Assembly (NCBI GenBank): GCA_943325515.2
Contig: CALPPS020000108.1
Span: 1-5,321, forward strand
Direction: 5' to 3'
Source of the DNA: Flavobacterium psychrophilum
Lineage (GTDB): Bacteria > Bacteroidota > Bacteroidia > Flavobacteriales > Flavobacteriaceae
Length of the DNA stretch: 5,321 nt
The position numbers and the translations under genes are program-made. The notes beneath the pieces were generated by a model, which was given only the letters and a program-made list of their open reading frames with translations, made no database searches and was not told the DNA's origin. The stretch's first letter is position 1. Each line of letters starts with the position of its first letter. Positions 1 to 5,321 of this stretch are shown in pieces.

Positions 1-292
1 CAAAAACCATAAAACCATATTGATTTGAGGCGTTAATCCAAATATCACGATACTCATTTGCATTTCTTTCATCACCATGAAATAACATTACAATTGGCAT
101 GTTTGTTCGATTACCGCTTGGAATATTATAAAAAACATTTATAGGTTTTTGAGGCAACCCAGAATAAGTAAAAACAAATTGACTTGAACCACTATTCAAT
201 TGATTTATTTGAATGGCTGAGGCGTTATCTTTTTCGCAAGAAATAGTGATGAATAGAATAAATATCGAGATTTTAAGCATGAAATTTTTCAT
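1..292 (-). CDS. Lipoprotein, alpha/beta-hydrolase-like (partial, N-terminal 97 residues)
   Basis: The minus-strand frame is open from the ATG at 292 to the window edge with no stop, so only the N-terminus is visible. Residues 1-19 form a lipoprotein signal peptide: MKN, a hydrophobic stretch, then ITIS before Cys19, which is followed by EKDN. This predicts export and lipid anchoring at Cys19. Residues 36-97 resemble the start of an esterase or polyhydroxybutyrate-depolymerase-like alpha/beta-hydrolase: a beta strand (PIVMLFHG, about 66-73) ends in the His-Gly pair (H72, G73) that usually contributes to the oxyanion hole, followed by an acidic stretch and QYGFMVF, typical of the next helix and strand. 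The catalytic Ser, Asp and His would lie outside the window, so activity cannot be judged. An in-frame Met5 (codon at 280-278) is an alternative start that still leaves a usable signal peptide; I chose the first Met. The gene is divergent from the kinase gene, with 227 bp between the starts. The ORF and lipobox are solid; the hydrolase assignment is probable and the substrate unknown. Confidence 0.72.
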   Translation of the reverse strand, partial: MKNFMLKISIFILFITISCEKDNASAIQINQLNSGSSQFVFTYSGLPQKPINVFYNIPSGNRTNMPIVMLFHGDERNANEYRDIWINASNQYGFMVF

Positions 293-333
293 AGTAAAAA
301 TAATTTTATTTATAAATTTTATGCAAGATGTAA

Positions 334-341
334 CAAATAAA
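334..341 (-). promoter_or_regulatory. Candidate -7 element for the divergent lipoprotein gene
   Basis: Read on the minus strand this is TTTATTTG, one mismatch from the Bacteroidota -7 consensus TAnnTTTG. It lies about 41 bp upstream of the lipoprotein ATG. I see no TTG/TTTG -33 element at the usual 17-23 bp further upstream, so it is weak as a promoter on its own. It is supported mainly because the same 12-bp string appears mirrored in front of the kinase gene at 442-453. Confidence 0.3.
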
Positions 342-411
342 ATTCAATTCAAAAAAAAAGTGTAGCTTAGCATTATCATTGAGATAAACGAATATTAGCA
401 GTTATTTTGAC

Positions 412-440
412 TCACTGCATATTTCTGTATTTTCACTGCA
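412..440 (+). promoter_or_regulatory. Direct repeat with 21-bp period, candidate LytTR operator
   Basis: TCACTGCA occurs at 412-419 and again, without mismatch, at 433-440. The copies start 21 bp apart (13 bp between them), so they face the same side of the helix. Regulators with LytTR output domains are known to bind paired direct repeats of about 9 bp with roughly two-turn spacing, and a LytTR regulator is encoded about 1.2 kb downstream in the same operon. The bases do not match the general LytTR consensus closely, but these sites vary between regulators. Autoregulation of the kinase-regulator operon is the natural inference. The second copy abuts the candidate -7 element at 442-449, which would suit repression. 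If transcription instead starts further downstream, the pair would sit where an activator binds. Confidence 0.45.
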
Positions 441-441
441 A

Positions 442-449
442 TTTATTTG
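442..449 (+). promoter_or_regulatory. Candidate -7 element for the kinase-regulator operon
   Basis: TTTATTTG is one mismatch from TAnnTTTG and lies 70 bp upstream of the kinase ATG. No convincing -33 element sits 17-23 bp upstream, because that space is occupied by the direct repeat. An alternative -7-like string, TATTTTTT at 475-482, is also one mismatch away. Which of them is used, if either, cannot be settled from sequence. Confidence 0.3.
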
Positions 450-519
450 TTACTGATGTTAGAAAAATAGAAATTATTTTTTCAAAAGAGAAATTTATTT
501 ATATAAAAGTTAAATTGAA

Positions 520-1530
520 ATGTTGAAATCCAAGCATTTATTATTAGTTTTCAAAAAAATTGTTTTTCAATTTTTTTATTTTTCATTTATTTCAGTTATT
601 TATTATGAATTGGTAGATAATATACTTAAATTAAATACCATTAATGATAACATTTTCCTTGTTCTTGAAATGCTCTTTTTTTGTTATTTGCTTTTTTTTA
701 TAAATATTAATTTTTTAGAAAAAGAGTTAATAATTAGAAAGAGGGTTTTGAGTGTATTGTTAAAAAATGCTCTTTTGATAACTGTATTGTTATTTTTATG
801 GCCCTATTTTAATGTTGTATTTGCACTTCCTTTGGAATTGAATTTTATAGGTTATCATTTGTTATTTTTATTATTTACGTTAGCTTCATCTCTTTTTTAT
901 TTGGATTTCATCAATCACTTGCAAAATAAATCCGAGATGGTTCGTCTTATAAAAGAGAAAAAAAATTTTGAAGTTGAATTACTAAAAAGCCAATTCACAC
1001 CACATTTTCTATTTAATACTTTGAATTCAATTTATTCAAAATGTCATAACACAAGTCCAGAGGCGGCAATAATGATTTATGATTTATCGAATTTTATGCG
1101 CTATTTAATATATGATTGTTCTACGCATCGTGTTCTCATTAATAGAGAAGTAACTATGATTCAGGATTTTATTAAATTATATAAACTTAATTATAATTCA
1201 CAAATTGATATTGATTTTATTCACAAACTCTATGACGAAAACCAACGAATTGCTCCAATGTTGCTATTGAATTTTGTTGAAAATGCTTTTAAACATAGTC
1301 AAATCGGAGTTTCAAAAGCAGCTTATGTGAAAATTGAATTGGCTACAGATCATGAATTTTTATATTTTAAAATTAAAAATAATAAGATGGCTATTCAAAA
1401 TAAACTAGAAAAAGGTGTTGGAAATTATAATACTATAAACCGTTTGGAATTAGATTATAAAGACCGATATAAATTTGAAGTAACTGATTTGGAAAGTACT
1501 TATGAAATATATTTAAACATAAGATTATAA
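520..1530 (+). CDS. Membrane sensor histidine kinase, LytS/His_kinase family
   Basis: This 336-residue protein is the probable sensor of a two-component system: it should autophosphorylate on His and pass the phosphate to the regulator encoded just downstream. The N-terminal part has four likely membrane segments (about 8-30, 43-64, 77-102 and 109-131), and a short charged helix (about 133-158) leads to the kinase core. The His box QFTPHFLFNTLNSIYS gives His162 as the phosphoacceptor, in the PHFLFN context diagnostic of the LytS-type family. The ATP-binding N box is intact at 246-259 (APMLLLNFVENAFKH, with Asn255). The glycine box near the C-terminus is unusual: it reads GVGNYNTINRL (299-309), where relatives usually have GxGLxN. 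There is no recognisable extracellular or cytoplasmic sensor domain such as PAS, TPR or 7TMR, so the signal is unknown and is probably sensed within the membrane. No in-frame alternative start is attractive, and no Shine-Dalgarno sequence is visible, as is usual in this phylum. The gene is notably T-rich, including a run of eight T at 692-699. Confidence 0.93.
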   Translation: MLKSKHLLLVFKKIVFQFFYFSFISVIYYELVDNILKLNTINDNIFLVLEMLFFCYLLFFININFLEKELIIRKRVLSVLLKNALLITVLLFLWPYFNVVFALPLELNFIGYHLLFLLFTLASSLFYLDFINHLQNKSEMVRLIKEKKNFEVELLKSQFTPHFLFNTLNSIYSKCHNTSPEAAIMIYDLSNFMRYLIYDCSTHRVLINREVTMIQDFIKLYKLNYNSQIDIDFIHKLYDENQRIAPMLLLNFVENAFKHSQIGVSKAAYVKIELATDHEFLYFKIKNNKMAIQNKLEKGVGNYNTINRLELDYKDRYKFEVTDLESTYEIYLNIRL

Positions 1531-1604
1531 CAATTAATTTAATAGATTAAAATTATGGACTTAACCTCCAAATATTTAATTAAAAATCAAAAAATAAAAT
1601 AGTT

Positions 1605-2339
1605 ATGAATACAATAAAGTGTTTTATAATTGATGATCAAGAACCAGCTTTTCGATTAATTGAGGAATACATTTCAAAAATCCCGCAGCTTGAAATTGTA
1701 GGGATTTCTAACGAACCTATGGAAGCATTGACTAAAATTCAGCAACAGCACGTAGATTTGCTTTTTTTAGATATCAACATGCCTGTTCTTAATGGGATTC
1801 AGTTTCTCAAGACTTTAAAAAATCCTCCAAACACCATTTTTACTACTGCATATTCTGAATATGCACTTCAAGCGTTTGACTTAAAGGTAATTGATTATTT
1901 AGTAAAACCAATACCATTTGAGCGTTTTGTTATGGCTGTTAATAGAGTTTTTGATAAAAAAATTGCTATAATTCCCGAAATTACGCCTGCTGAAAATGAA
2001 TTTCCTGAAACTCAATTTACTGATTTTAGTTTTTTCAAAACGAATCAAAATAAACTAGAGAAAATTAATTTTAGTGAAGTAATATTTATTGAAAGTCATG
2101 GTGAATATGCTCGATTTCATACCAAAAAGAAGATTAGTGTTTCAAGAGTTTCTTTAAATAGATTAGAAGAAATATTTCCTAAAAACAATTTTTTCAGAGT
2201 CCACCGATCTTTTATTATTAATATCCATAAAATTGAAGCAATTGATGGTAATTTAATTGAAATTCAAACTTATAAAATCCCAATTAGTAAAAGCAGAAGA
2301 GAAGACTTAAATAAATTAATACTTCATAATAATTCTTAA
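1605..2339 (+). CDS. LytTR-family response regulator
   Basis: This 244-residue protein is a full-length LytR/AlgR-type DNA-binding response regulator, almost certainly the partner of the kinase ending 74 bp upstream on the same strand. The receiver domain covers about 3-118. It has the acidic pair Asp10/Asp11, phosphoacceptor Asp56 in LFLDINMP, the conserved Thr81-Ala82 in FTTAYSEYAL, and Lys101 in YLVKPI. All the phosphorylation-site residues are present, so it should be phosphorylatable. A linker rich in Pro, Glu and Phe (about 119-142) joins it to the LytTR output domain (about 143-240), recognised by LEKINFSEVIFIESHGEYA, then FFRVHRSFIINIHKIEAI, and the final strand and helix KIPISKSRREDL. 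LytTR domains bind paired direct repeats, which makes the repeat at 412-440 the obvious candidate target. The start follows an A-rich stretch without a Shine-Dalgarno sequence, two bases after the stop of a 15-codon mini-ORF (1555-1602). No separate promoter is evident, so co-transcription with the kinase is likely. Confidence 0.95.
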   Translation: MNTIKCFIIDDQEPAFRLIEEYISKIPQLEIVGISNEPMEALTKIQQQHVDLLFLDINMPVLNGIQFLKTLKNPPNTIFTTAYSEYALQAFDLKVIDYLVKPIPFERFVMAVNRVFDKKIAIIPEITPAENEFPETQFTDFSFFKTNQNKLEKINFSEVIFIESHGEYARFHTKKKISVSRVSLNRLEEIFPKNNFFRVHRSFIINIHKIEAIDGNLIEIQTYKIPISKSRREDLNKLILHNNS

Positions 2340-2372
2340 CTTTTTTTTCATTTAAATCAAATTATACACTTA

Positions 2373-2380
2373 TTACTGCA
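2373..2380 (+). promoter_or_regulatory. Possible LytTR half-site upstream of the surface-protein gene
   Basis: TTACTGCA matches the repeated TCACTGCA of the kinase promoter region at 7 of 8 positions. It lies about 50 bp upstream of the candidate -7 element for the surface-protein gene. A second copy at the same 21-bp spacing is poor: 2352-2359 reads TTAAATCA, 4 of 8. Listed as a weak candidate only. Confidence 0.2.
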
Positions 2381-2405
2381 GAATTCATTATTTACAAAGT
2401 TTTTA

Positions 2406-2437
2406 TTTAGAATAAAAATAATATGTATTTATTTTTG
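2406..2437 (+). promoter_or_regulatory. Candidate Bacteroidota promoter for the surface-protein gene
   Basis: TATTTTTG at 2430-2437 fits the -7 consensus TAnnTTTG exactly. TTTAG at 2406-2410, an imperfect version of the TTTG -33 element, lies 19 bp upstream, within the expected spacing. The -7 element ends 27 bp before the ATG at 2465, leaving a short 5' leader of roughly 20 nt. This is the best promoter in the window, and it suggests that the surface-protein gene has its own transcript. Confidence 0.5.
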
Positions 2438-2464
2438 ATTATTATTAATTATAATTGAAAATTG

Positions 2465-5321
2465 ATGAAAACTAAATTTTACTCATTATTATTATTTCTT
2501 TTTTGCTTCTCTATTATTGGATATTCACAAACAGGTATTGGAGCTTATTCTGTTCATGATGGTGGATTTGAAAATCACACGGCTACATTAGCCGGTGGTA
2601 GTACAACTAACGCAGCTTTATCTTCTTCACTTTGGACGGCTAGCACTACGGCAAGTATTGTAAGAACATCCAGTGCAACAGGGGGACGAAGTGGACCAAG
2701 ATACATTTCACTTGGTGCAACAAACGGAACTGCAAAAAATTTCTATTCCCCTCAAATAGCTGGTGCATTTGCGCCAAGTACAACTTATCAGGTACAATTT
2801 TGGTATAAATCTGCTTCAACTACTGCTCTAGATGCAAGTACAGTTGATTTATTTGTAGATAATACTTCTGCAACTCAAGCTCCTCCAATTGGAACTAAAC
2901 AAAGTGTGGCTGCGGGTTTATCAACCAGTATTTCGAATTGGACTAAAGTTGCTGTTTCAATTACTACTAATGCCACTGCAGTTGGGAATTTTGGTGTTGC
3001 AGGATTTACTATTGATGCCGCTACTGCTGGTTATGCGGCAGATATTGACGATTTTGTTATTTATCAAGCCAACTCTCCAGATATTACAGCGCCAAATTCT
3101 CCAGGTGCAATCACAGCTAGTGGTGCTTCTAATGGTGGTGCTAATGTTAGTTGGAATGCCGCAAGTGGTGGTGTTGATGGCGGAGGTTATGTAGTAGTTC
3201 GTTTTGCTACAACTGTTCCATCTGCCACCGATGATCCAAATCAAAATGGAATTTATAAATTTAATAATTCTATTGGTGCTGGCGTAGTAAGATATATTGG
3301 AACAAGTACTTCATTTACAGATACTAGCTTGAGTCCAGGAGTGGATTATTACTATAAAGTATATTCTGTTGATAAAGCATTCAATTATTCAATCGAAAGT
3401 ACCACAAGTTCTCCAGTGCAAGCATTGGCAACAACCTATTATTATAAAGGTACAGGATTATTAACTGATGTTGCTAATTGGGGATTAAATAGTAATGGAA
3501 CTGGAACTTCACCTACTAATTTCGTAGATGCTTCTCAAGTGTTTGAAATAAGAAATACAACTGCAGTATCACTAGATGGTACATGGACAGTTGGAACAGA
3601 TCCTGCCAACGGAACAAAAGTACGACTTGGGAATACAGATCAAGCTGCCATTATACTTACTATAAATTCAGGAGCATCAATTGGTCCTGCAGGAACTGGA
3701 AATCTCGATGTTATGACTCCATCTTCTGGAAAACAGACTGTCATTTACAAAGGAACTACCGCACTTTCATTTGGAAGTATATTTGACACTAATTTAGAAG
3801 TTATCTATGATGGTGTTACAGTTTCATCTGCTACAACTAAAAGCTTTGGGACAGTTTCGCTCATAAATGCTGCTAATGTAACATTTACAGCTACTCCTAT
3901 TATTAAAAACCTAACCGTCGATGAAAGCTCAATTCTAGTAGCACCAACAAATGCTACATCTTATATTACAATTCCTACTGGGGGATTGGTTAGTATTAAT
4001 GGAACTGTAAAAGTGCCTAAATTAACCGGTTTCGTTTCAAGTGGAGAAACTCCAAGTAGTAACGGTGCGGATATTCAATTTGTTGGAACTGAAAATCTTA
4101 CTTTAGGAGCTAATAGTACGGTAGAATACGTTCGTGTAGCAGCAAGCGCACAAACTGTAACAGCAAGATTCGATTACAGAAACCTTATTTTGAGTGGAAC
4201 AACTCCAAAAACTATTAATGGACCTACAATTGTTTCGGGTATATTTACAATTAATCAAACAGCACCAGCTACAGCAGTCACATTAACTAGTGACTTGACT
4301 ATCAATGGAACACTTTCTTTTGTTTCTGGTAAAATTACTACAGGAAGTAATACTTTAATTATAGGAAATTCAGGAAGTATCACTGGTGCAGGCTTAACAT
4401 CAGGATGGGTTGTTGGTAATTTGAAAAAACAAACAGCTTCTGGAGCTAGCCCTTCGTTTATCTATACCATAGGAGATGCAAATAATTATACTCCTTTAGC
4501 ATTGACTTTTTCAGGAAATACATCTGCAGCGGGAAGTATTAGAGCTTCTTCAACCTCAGGTGATCATGCCGCTATTGCTAGTTCATACTTCAATGGTTCT
4601 AAAAGTGTTAACAGAACTTGGACTTTAACTAATGATGCTTTAGTTGATTTCGGAACTTATAGTGCTGATTTCAATTATACAAGTGGAGATAATGATCTTA
4701 ATGTTTCGTTGGCTAATTTTAAAGTAGGTTTATATAGCAGTGCTGTTTGGTTTTATTTTACTGCTTCTAATGTGACTGCTACTACAGCAACAGCAACTGG
4801 TATATCAGGATTTGGTGATTTAGCAATTGGAGAATATATAAGTGCACCAATCGCCTCGTCACAAACATTTTGTGCTCCAGCAACAGTGGCAAGCCTAACC
4901 GCTTCAGGAACAGCTATCAAATGGTATGCAGCCGCTACTGGTGGAGATGCTTTAGCTCCTGATGTTGCATTAGCTTCTGGAAATTATTATGCTTCTCAAA
5001 CTTTAAATGGTTCTGAAAGTTCAAGAACAGCGGTTGCTGTAACAATTCAAGCATTACCAGCAAGTGCAGGAACAAACGTAATTTTAAAAATCTGTGCAGG
5101 TACAAGCGTATGTGAGTCCTCATTATTTGCAGCTTTAGGTGGAACACCAGCAACAGGTGGAACTTGGTCAGCTATAACGGGTGGAGCAGGAACGTATACT
5201 TATACTCAAGCAGCGACTTCCCCTTGTACAACTCCTAACACAGCTACTGTAACAGTAACAGAACAAGCATTACCAGCAAGTGCAGGAACAAACGGAAGTT
5301 TAAAAATCTGTGCAGGTACAA
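2465..5321 (+). CDS. Large secreted multidomain surface protein, probable T9SS cargo (partial, N-terminal 952 residues)
   Basis: The frame is open from the ATG at 2465 to the window edge, with no stop in 952 codons. Residues 1-21 are a signal peptide (MKTK, a Leu/Phe-rich core, then GYS) with likely cleavage before Gln22, a common +1 residue in flavobacteria; Cys14 lies inside the core and is not a lipobox. About 32-200 forms a jelly-roll-like module that starts DGGFEN and ends with DIDDFVIYQ, as in carbohydrate-binding-like domains. About 206-322 is fibronectin type III-like ([31 protein letters not shown]). About 325-792 is long, beta-rich, rich in Thr, Ser, Asn and Gly, and almost free of Cys, with NANYTP-like and [10 protein letters not shown] elements seen in flavobacterial surface proteins. 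About 795-861 is an Ig-like domain of the CHU_C-associated type ([24 protein letters not shown]). From 862 a 72-residue tandem repeat begins. A role in adhesion or as a scaffold outside the cell is inferred from architecture; no catalytic motif is seen. The T9SS sorting domain expected at the C-terminus is outside the window, so that export route is also inferred. I cannot equate it with a named adhesin such as SprB or RemA. Confidence 0.88.
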   Translation, partial: MKTKFYSLLLFLFCFSIIGYSQTGIGAYSVHDGGFENHTATLAGGSTTNAALSSSLWTASTTASIVRTSSATGGRSGPRYISLGATNGTAKNFYSPQIAGAFAPSTTYQVQFWYKSASTTALDASTVDLFVDNTSATQAPPIGTKQSVAAGLSTSISNWTKVAVSITTNATAVGNFGVAGFTIDAATAGYAADIDDFVIYQANSPDITAPNSPGAITASGASNGGANVSWNAASGGVDGGGYVVVRFATTVPSATDDPNQNGIYKFNNSIGAGVVRYIGTSTSFTDTSLSPGVDYYYKVYSVDKAFNYSIESTTSSPVQALATTYYYKGTGLLTDVANWGLNSNGTGTSPTNFVDASQVFEIRNTTAVSLDGTWTVGTDPANGTKVRLGNTDQAAIILTINSGASIGPAGTGNLDVMTPSSGKQTVIYKGTTALSFGSIFDTNLEVIYDGVTVSSATTKSFGTVSLINAANVTFTATPIIKNLTVDESSILVAPTNATSYITIPTGGLVSINGTVKVPKLTGFVSSGETPSSNGADIQFVGTENLTLGANSTVEYVRVAASAQTVTARFDYRNLILSGTTPKTINGPTIVSGIFTINQTAPATAVTLTSDLTINGTLSFVSGKITTGSNTLIIGNSGSITGAGLTSGWVVGNLKKQTASGASPSFIYTIGDANNYTPLALTFSGNTSAAGSIRASSTSGDHAAIASSYFNGSKSVNRTWTLTNDALVDFGTYSADFNYTSGDNDLNVSLANFKVGLYSSAVWFYFTASNVTATTATATGISGFGDLAIGEYISAPIASSQTFCAPATVASLTASGTAIKWYAAATGGDALAPDVALASGNYYASQTLNGSESSRTAVAVTIQALPASAGTNVILKICAGTSVCESSLFAALGGTPATGGTWSAITGGAGTYTYTQAATSPCTTPNTATVTVTEQALPASAGTNGSLKICAGT
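5048..5321 (+). repeat. Tandem 216-bp (72-residue) coding repeat, cut by window end
   Basis: The 58 bp at 5048-5105 recur at 5264-5321 with only two substitutions, 216 bp apart, which is exactly 72 codons, so the frame is kept. Unit 1 spans residues 862-933, opening [10 protein letters not shown] and closing NTATVTVTE; unit 2 starts at residue 934 and is cut after 19 residues. The unit has the [10 protein letters not shown] and [11 protein letters not shown] motifs of repeats found in flavobacterial extracellular proteins, where each unit probably folds as a small Ig-like beta domain. High DNA identity between units implies recent duplication or gene conversion. More copies very probably follow beyond the window. 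Confidence 0.85.

Larger units (their letters stand above)
330..453. repeat. Exact 12-bp inverted repeat in the divergent intergenic region
   Basis: Positions 442-453 read TTTATTTGTTAC on the plus strand, and 330-341 read exactly the same on the minus strand. The arms are separated by 100 bp and each points toward the nearer gene. They may be paired promoter elements for divergent transcription or two sites for one DNA-binding protein. The loop is too long for a terminator hairpin. AT-richness makes part of the match easier by chance, but the GTTAC ends are not simple A/T sequence. Confidence 0.5.

Noticed and set aside
351..359. Run of nine A in the divergent intergenic region (also eight T at 692-699 in the kinase gene) as a phase-variation tract
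   Set aside because: Homopolymers of this length are expected by chance in DNA this AT-rich; the kinase frame is intact and nothing indicates switching.
2301..2348. Possible terminator after the regulator gene: weak inverted repeat GAAG..CTTC with inner TTAA/TTAA, then a run of eight T at 2341-2348
   Set aside because: The stem has two mismatches, is mostly A/T, lies inside the coding sequence, and is separated from the T run by 15 bases. It is not convincing as an intrinsic terminator.
2889..3194. Plus-strand ORF of 101 codons inside the surface-protein gene
   Set aside because: It lies in another frame of a continuous, domain-bearing coding sequence, and its Leu/Met/Val/Gln-rich translation is a frame-shifted reading of the Thr/Ser/Ala-rich codons.
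2957..3244. Minus-strand ORF of 95 codons
   Set aside because: Antisense shadow of the surface-protein gene; the translation is low-complexity, rich in Thr, Ser, Ile and Cys, with no recognisable motif.
2465..3420. Surface-protein N-terminus as a glycoside hydrolase or other enzyme
   Set aside because: The jelly-roll-like and fibronectin type III-like modules often accompany enzymes, but no catalytic motif is visible in the 952 residues available.
3583..3786. Plus-strand ORF of 67 codons
   Set aside because: Frame-shifted shadow within the surface-protein gene, rich in Trp, Arg, Cys and Ser, with no upstream signals of its own.
4935..5153. Minus-strand ORF of 72 codons
   Set aside because: Antisense shadow over the Ig-like domain and first repeat; Leu/His/Gln-rich low-complexity translation.

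Overview
The window looks like part of a Bacteroidota chromosome, most likely Flavobacterium or a close relative (order Flavobacteriales). The DNA is very AT-rich and the start codons lack clear Shine-Dalgarno sequences. One start is preceded by a good TAnnTTTG-type Bacteroidota -7 promoter element. The protein families also fit: a LytS-type kinase with a LytTR regulator, and a very large secreted multidomain protein with Ig-like (CHU_C-associated type) and tandem 72-residue repeats, typical of proteins exported by the type IX secretion system (T9SS). The genus is inferred from these traits; no marker gene is present.

Layout. Positions 1-292 (minus strand) hold the N-terminal 97 residues of a lipoprotein that looks like an alpha/beta-hydrolase (esterase/depolymerase-like). 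Positions 293-519 are a divergent intergenic region. It contains an exact 12-bp inverted repeat (330-341 / 442-453) whose arms each resemble a -7 element pointing at the adjacent gene. Between the arms lies an 8-bp direct repeat (412-419, 433-440) with a 21-bp period, the geometry expected of a LytTR-type operator. Positions 520-1530 encode a membrane sensor histidine kinase of the LytS/His_kinase family, and 1605-2339 encode its probable cognate LytTR response regulator. A 125-bp gap with a good promoter candidate follows. From 2465 to the window end runs the first 952 codons of a large secreted surface protein on the plus strand: signal peptide, jelly-roll-like domain, fibronectin type III-like domain, long beta-rich region, Ig-like domain, then the start of a 72-residue tandem repeat array. 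Its stop codon and any C-terminal sorting domain lie beyond the window.

How the genes may work together. The kinase and regulator very probably form one two-component system that signals from the inner membrane to DNA. The direct repeat upstream of the kinase suggests autoregulation. A 7-of-8 match to the same motif upstream of the surface-protein gene raises the possibility that the system controls that gene, but this rests on one half-site and is a hypothesis. The hydrolase lipoprotein shares only the divergent regulatory region; nothing else links it to the system. I found no RNA gene, CRISPR array, insertion sequence or phage gene.
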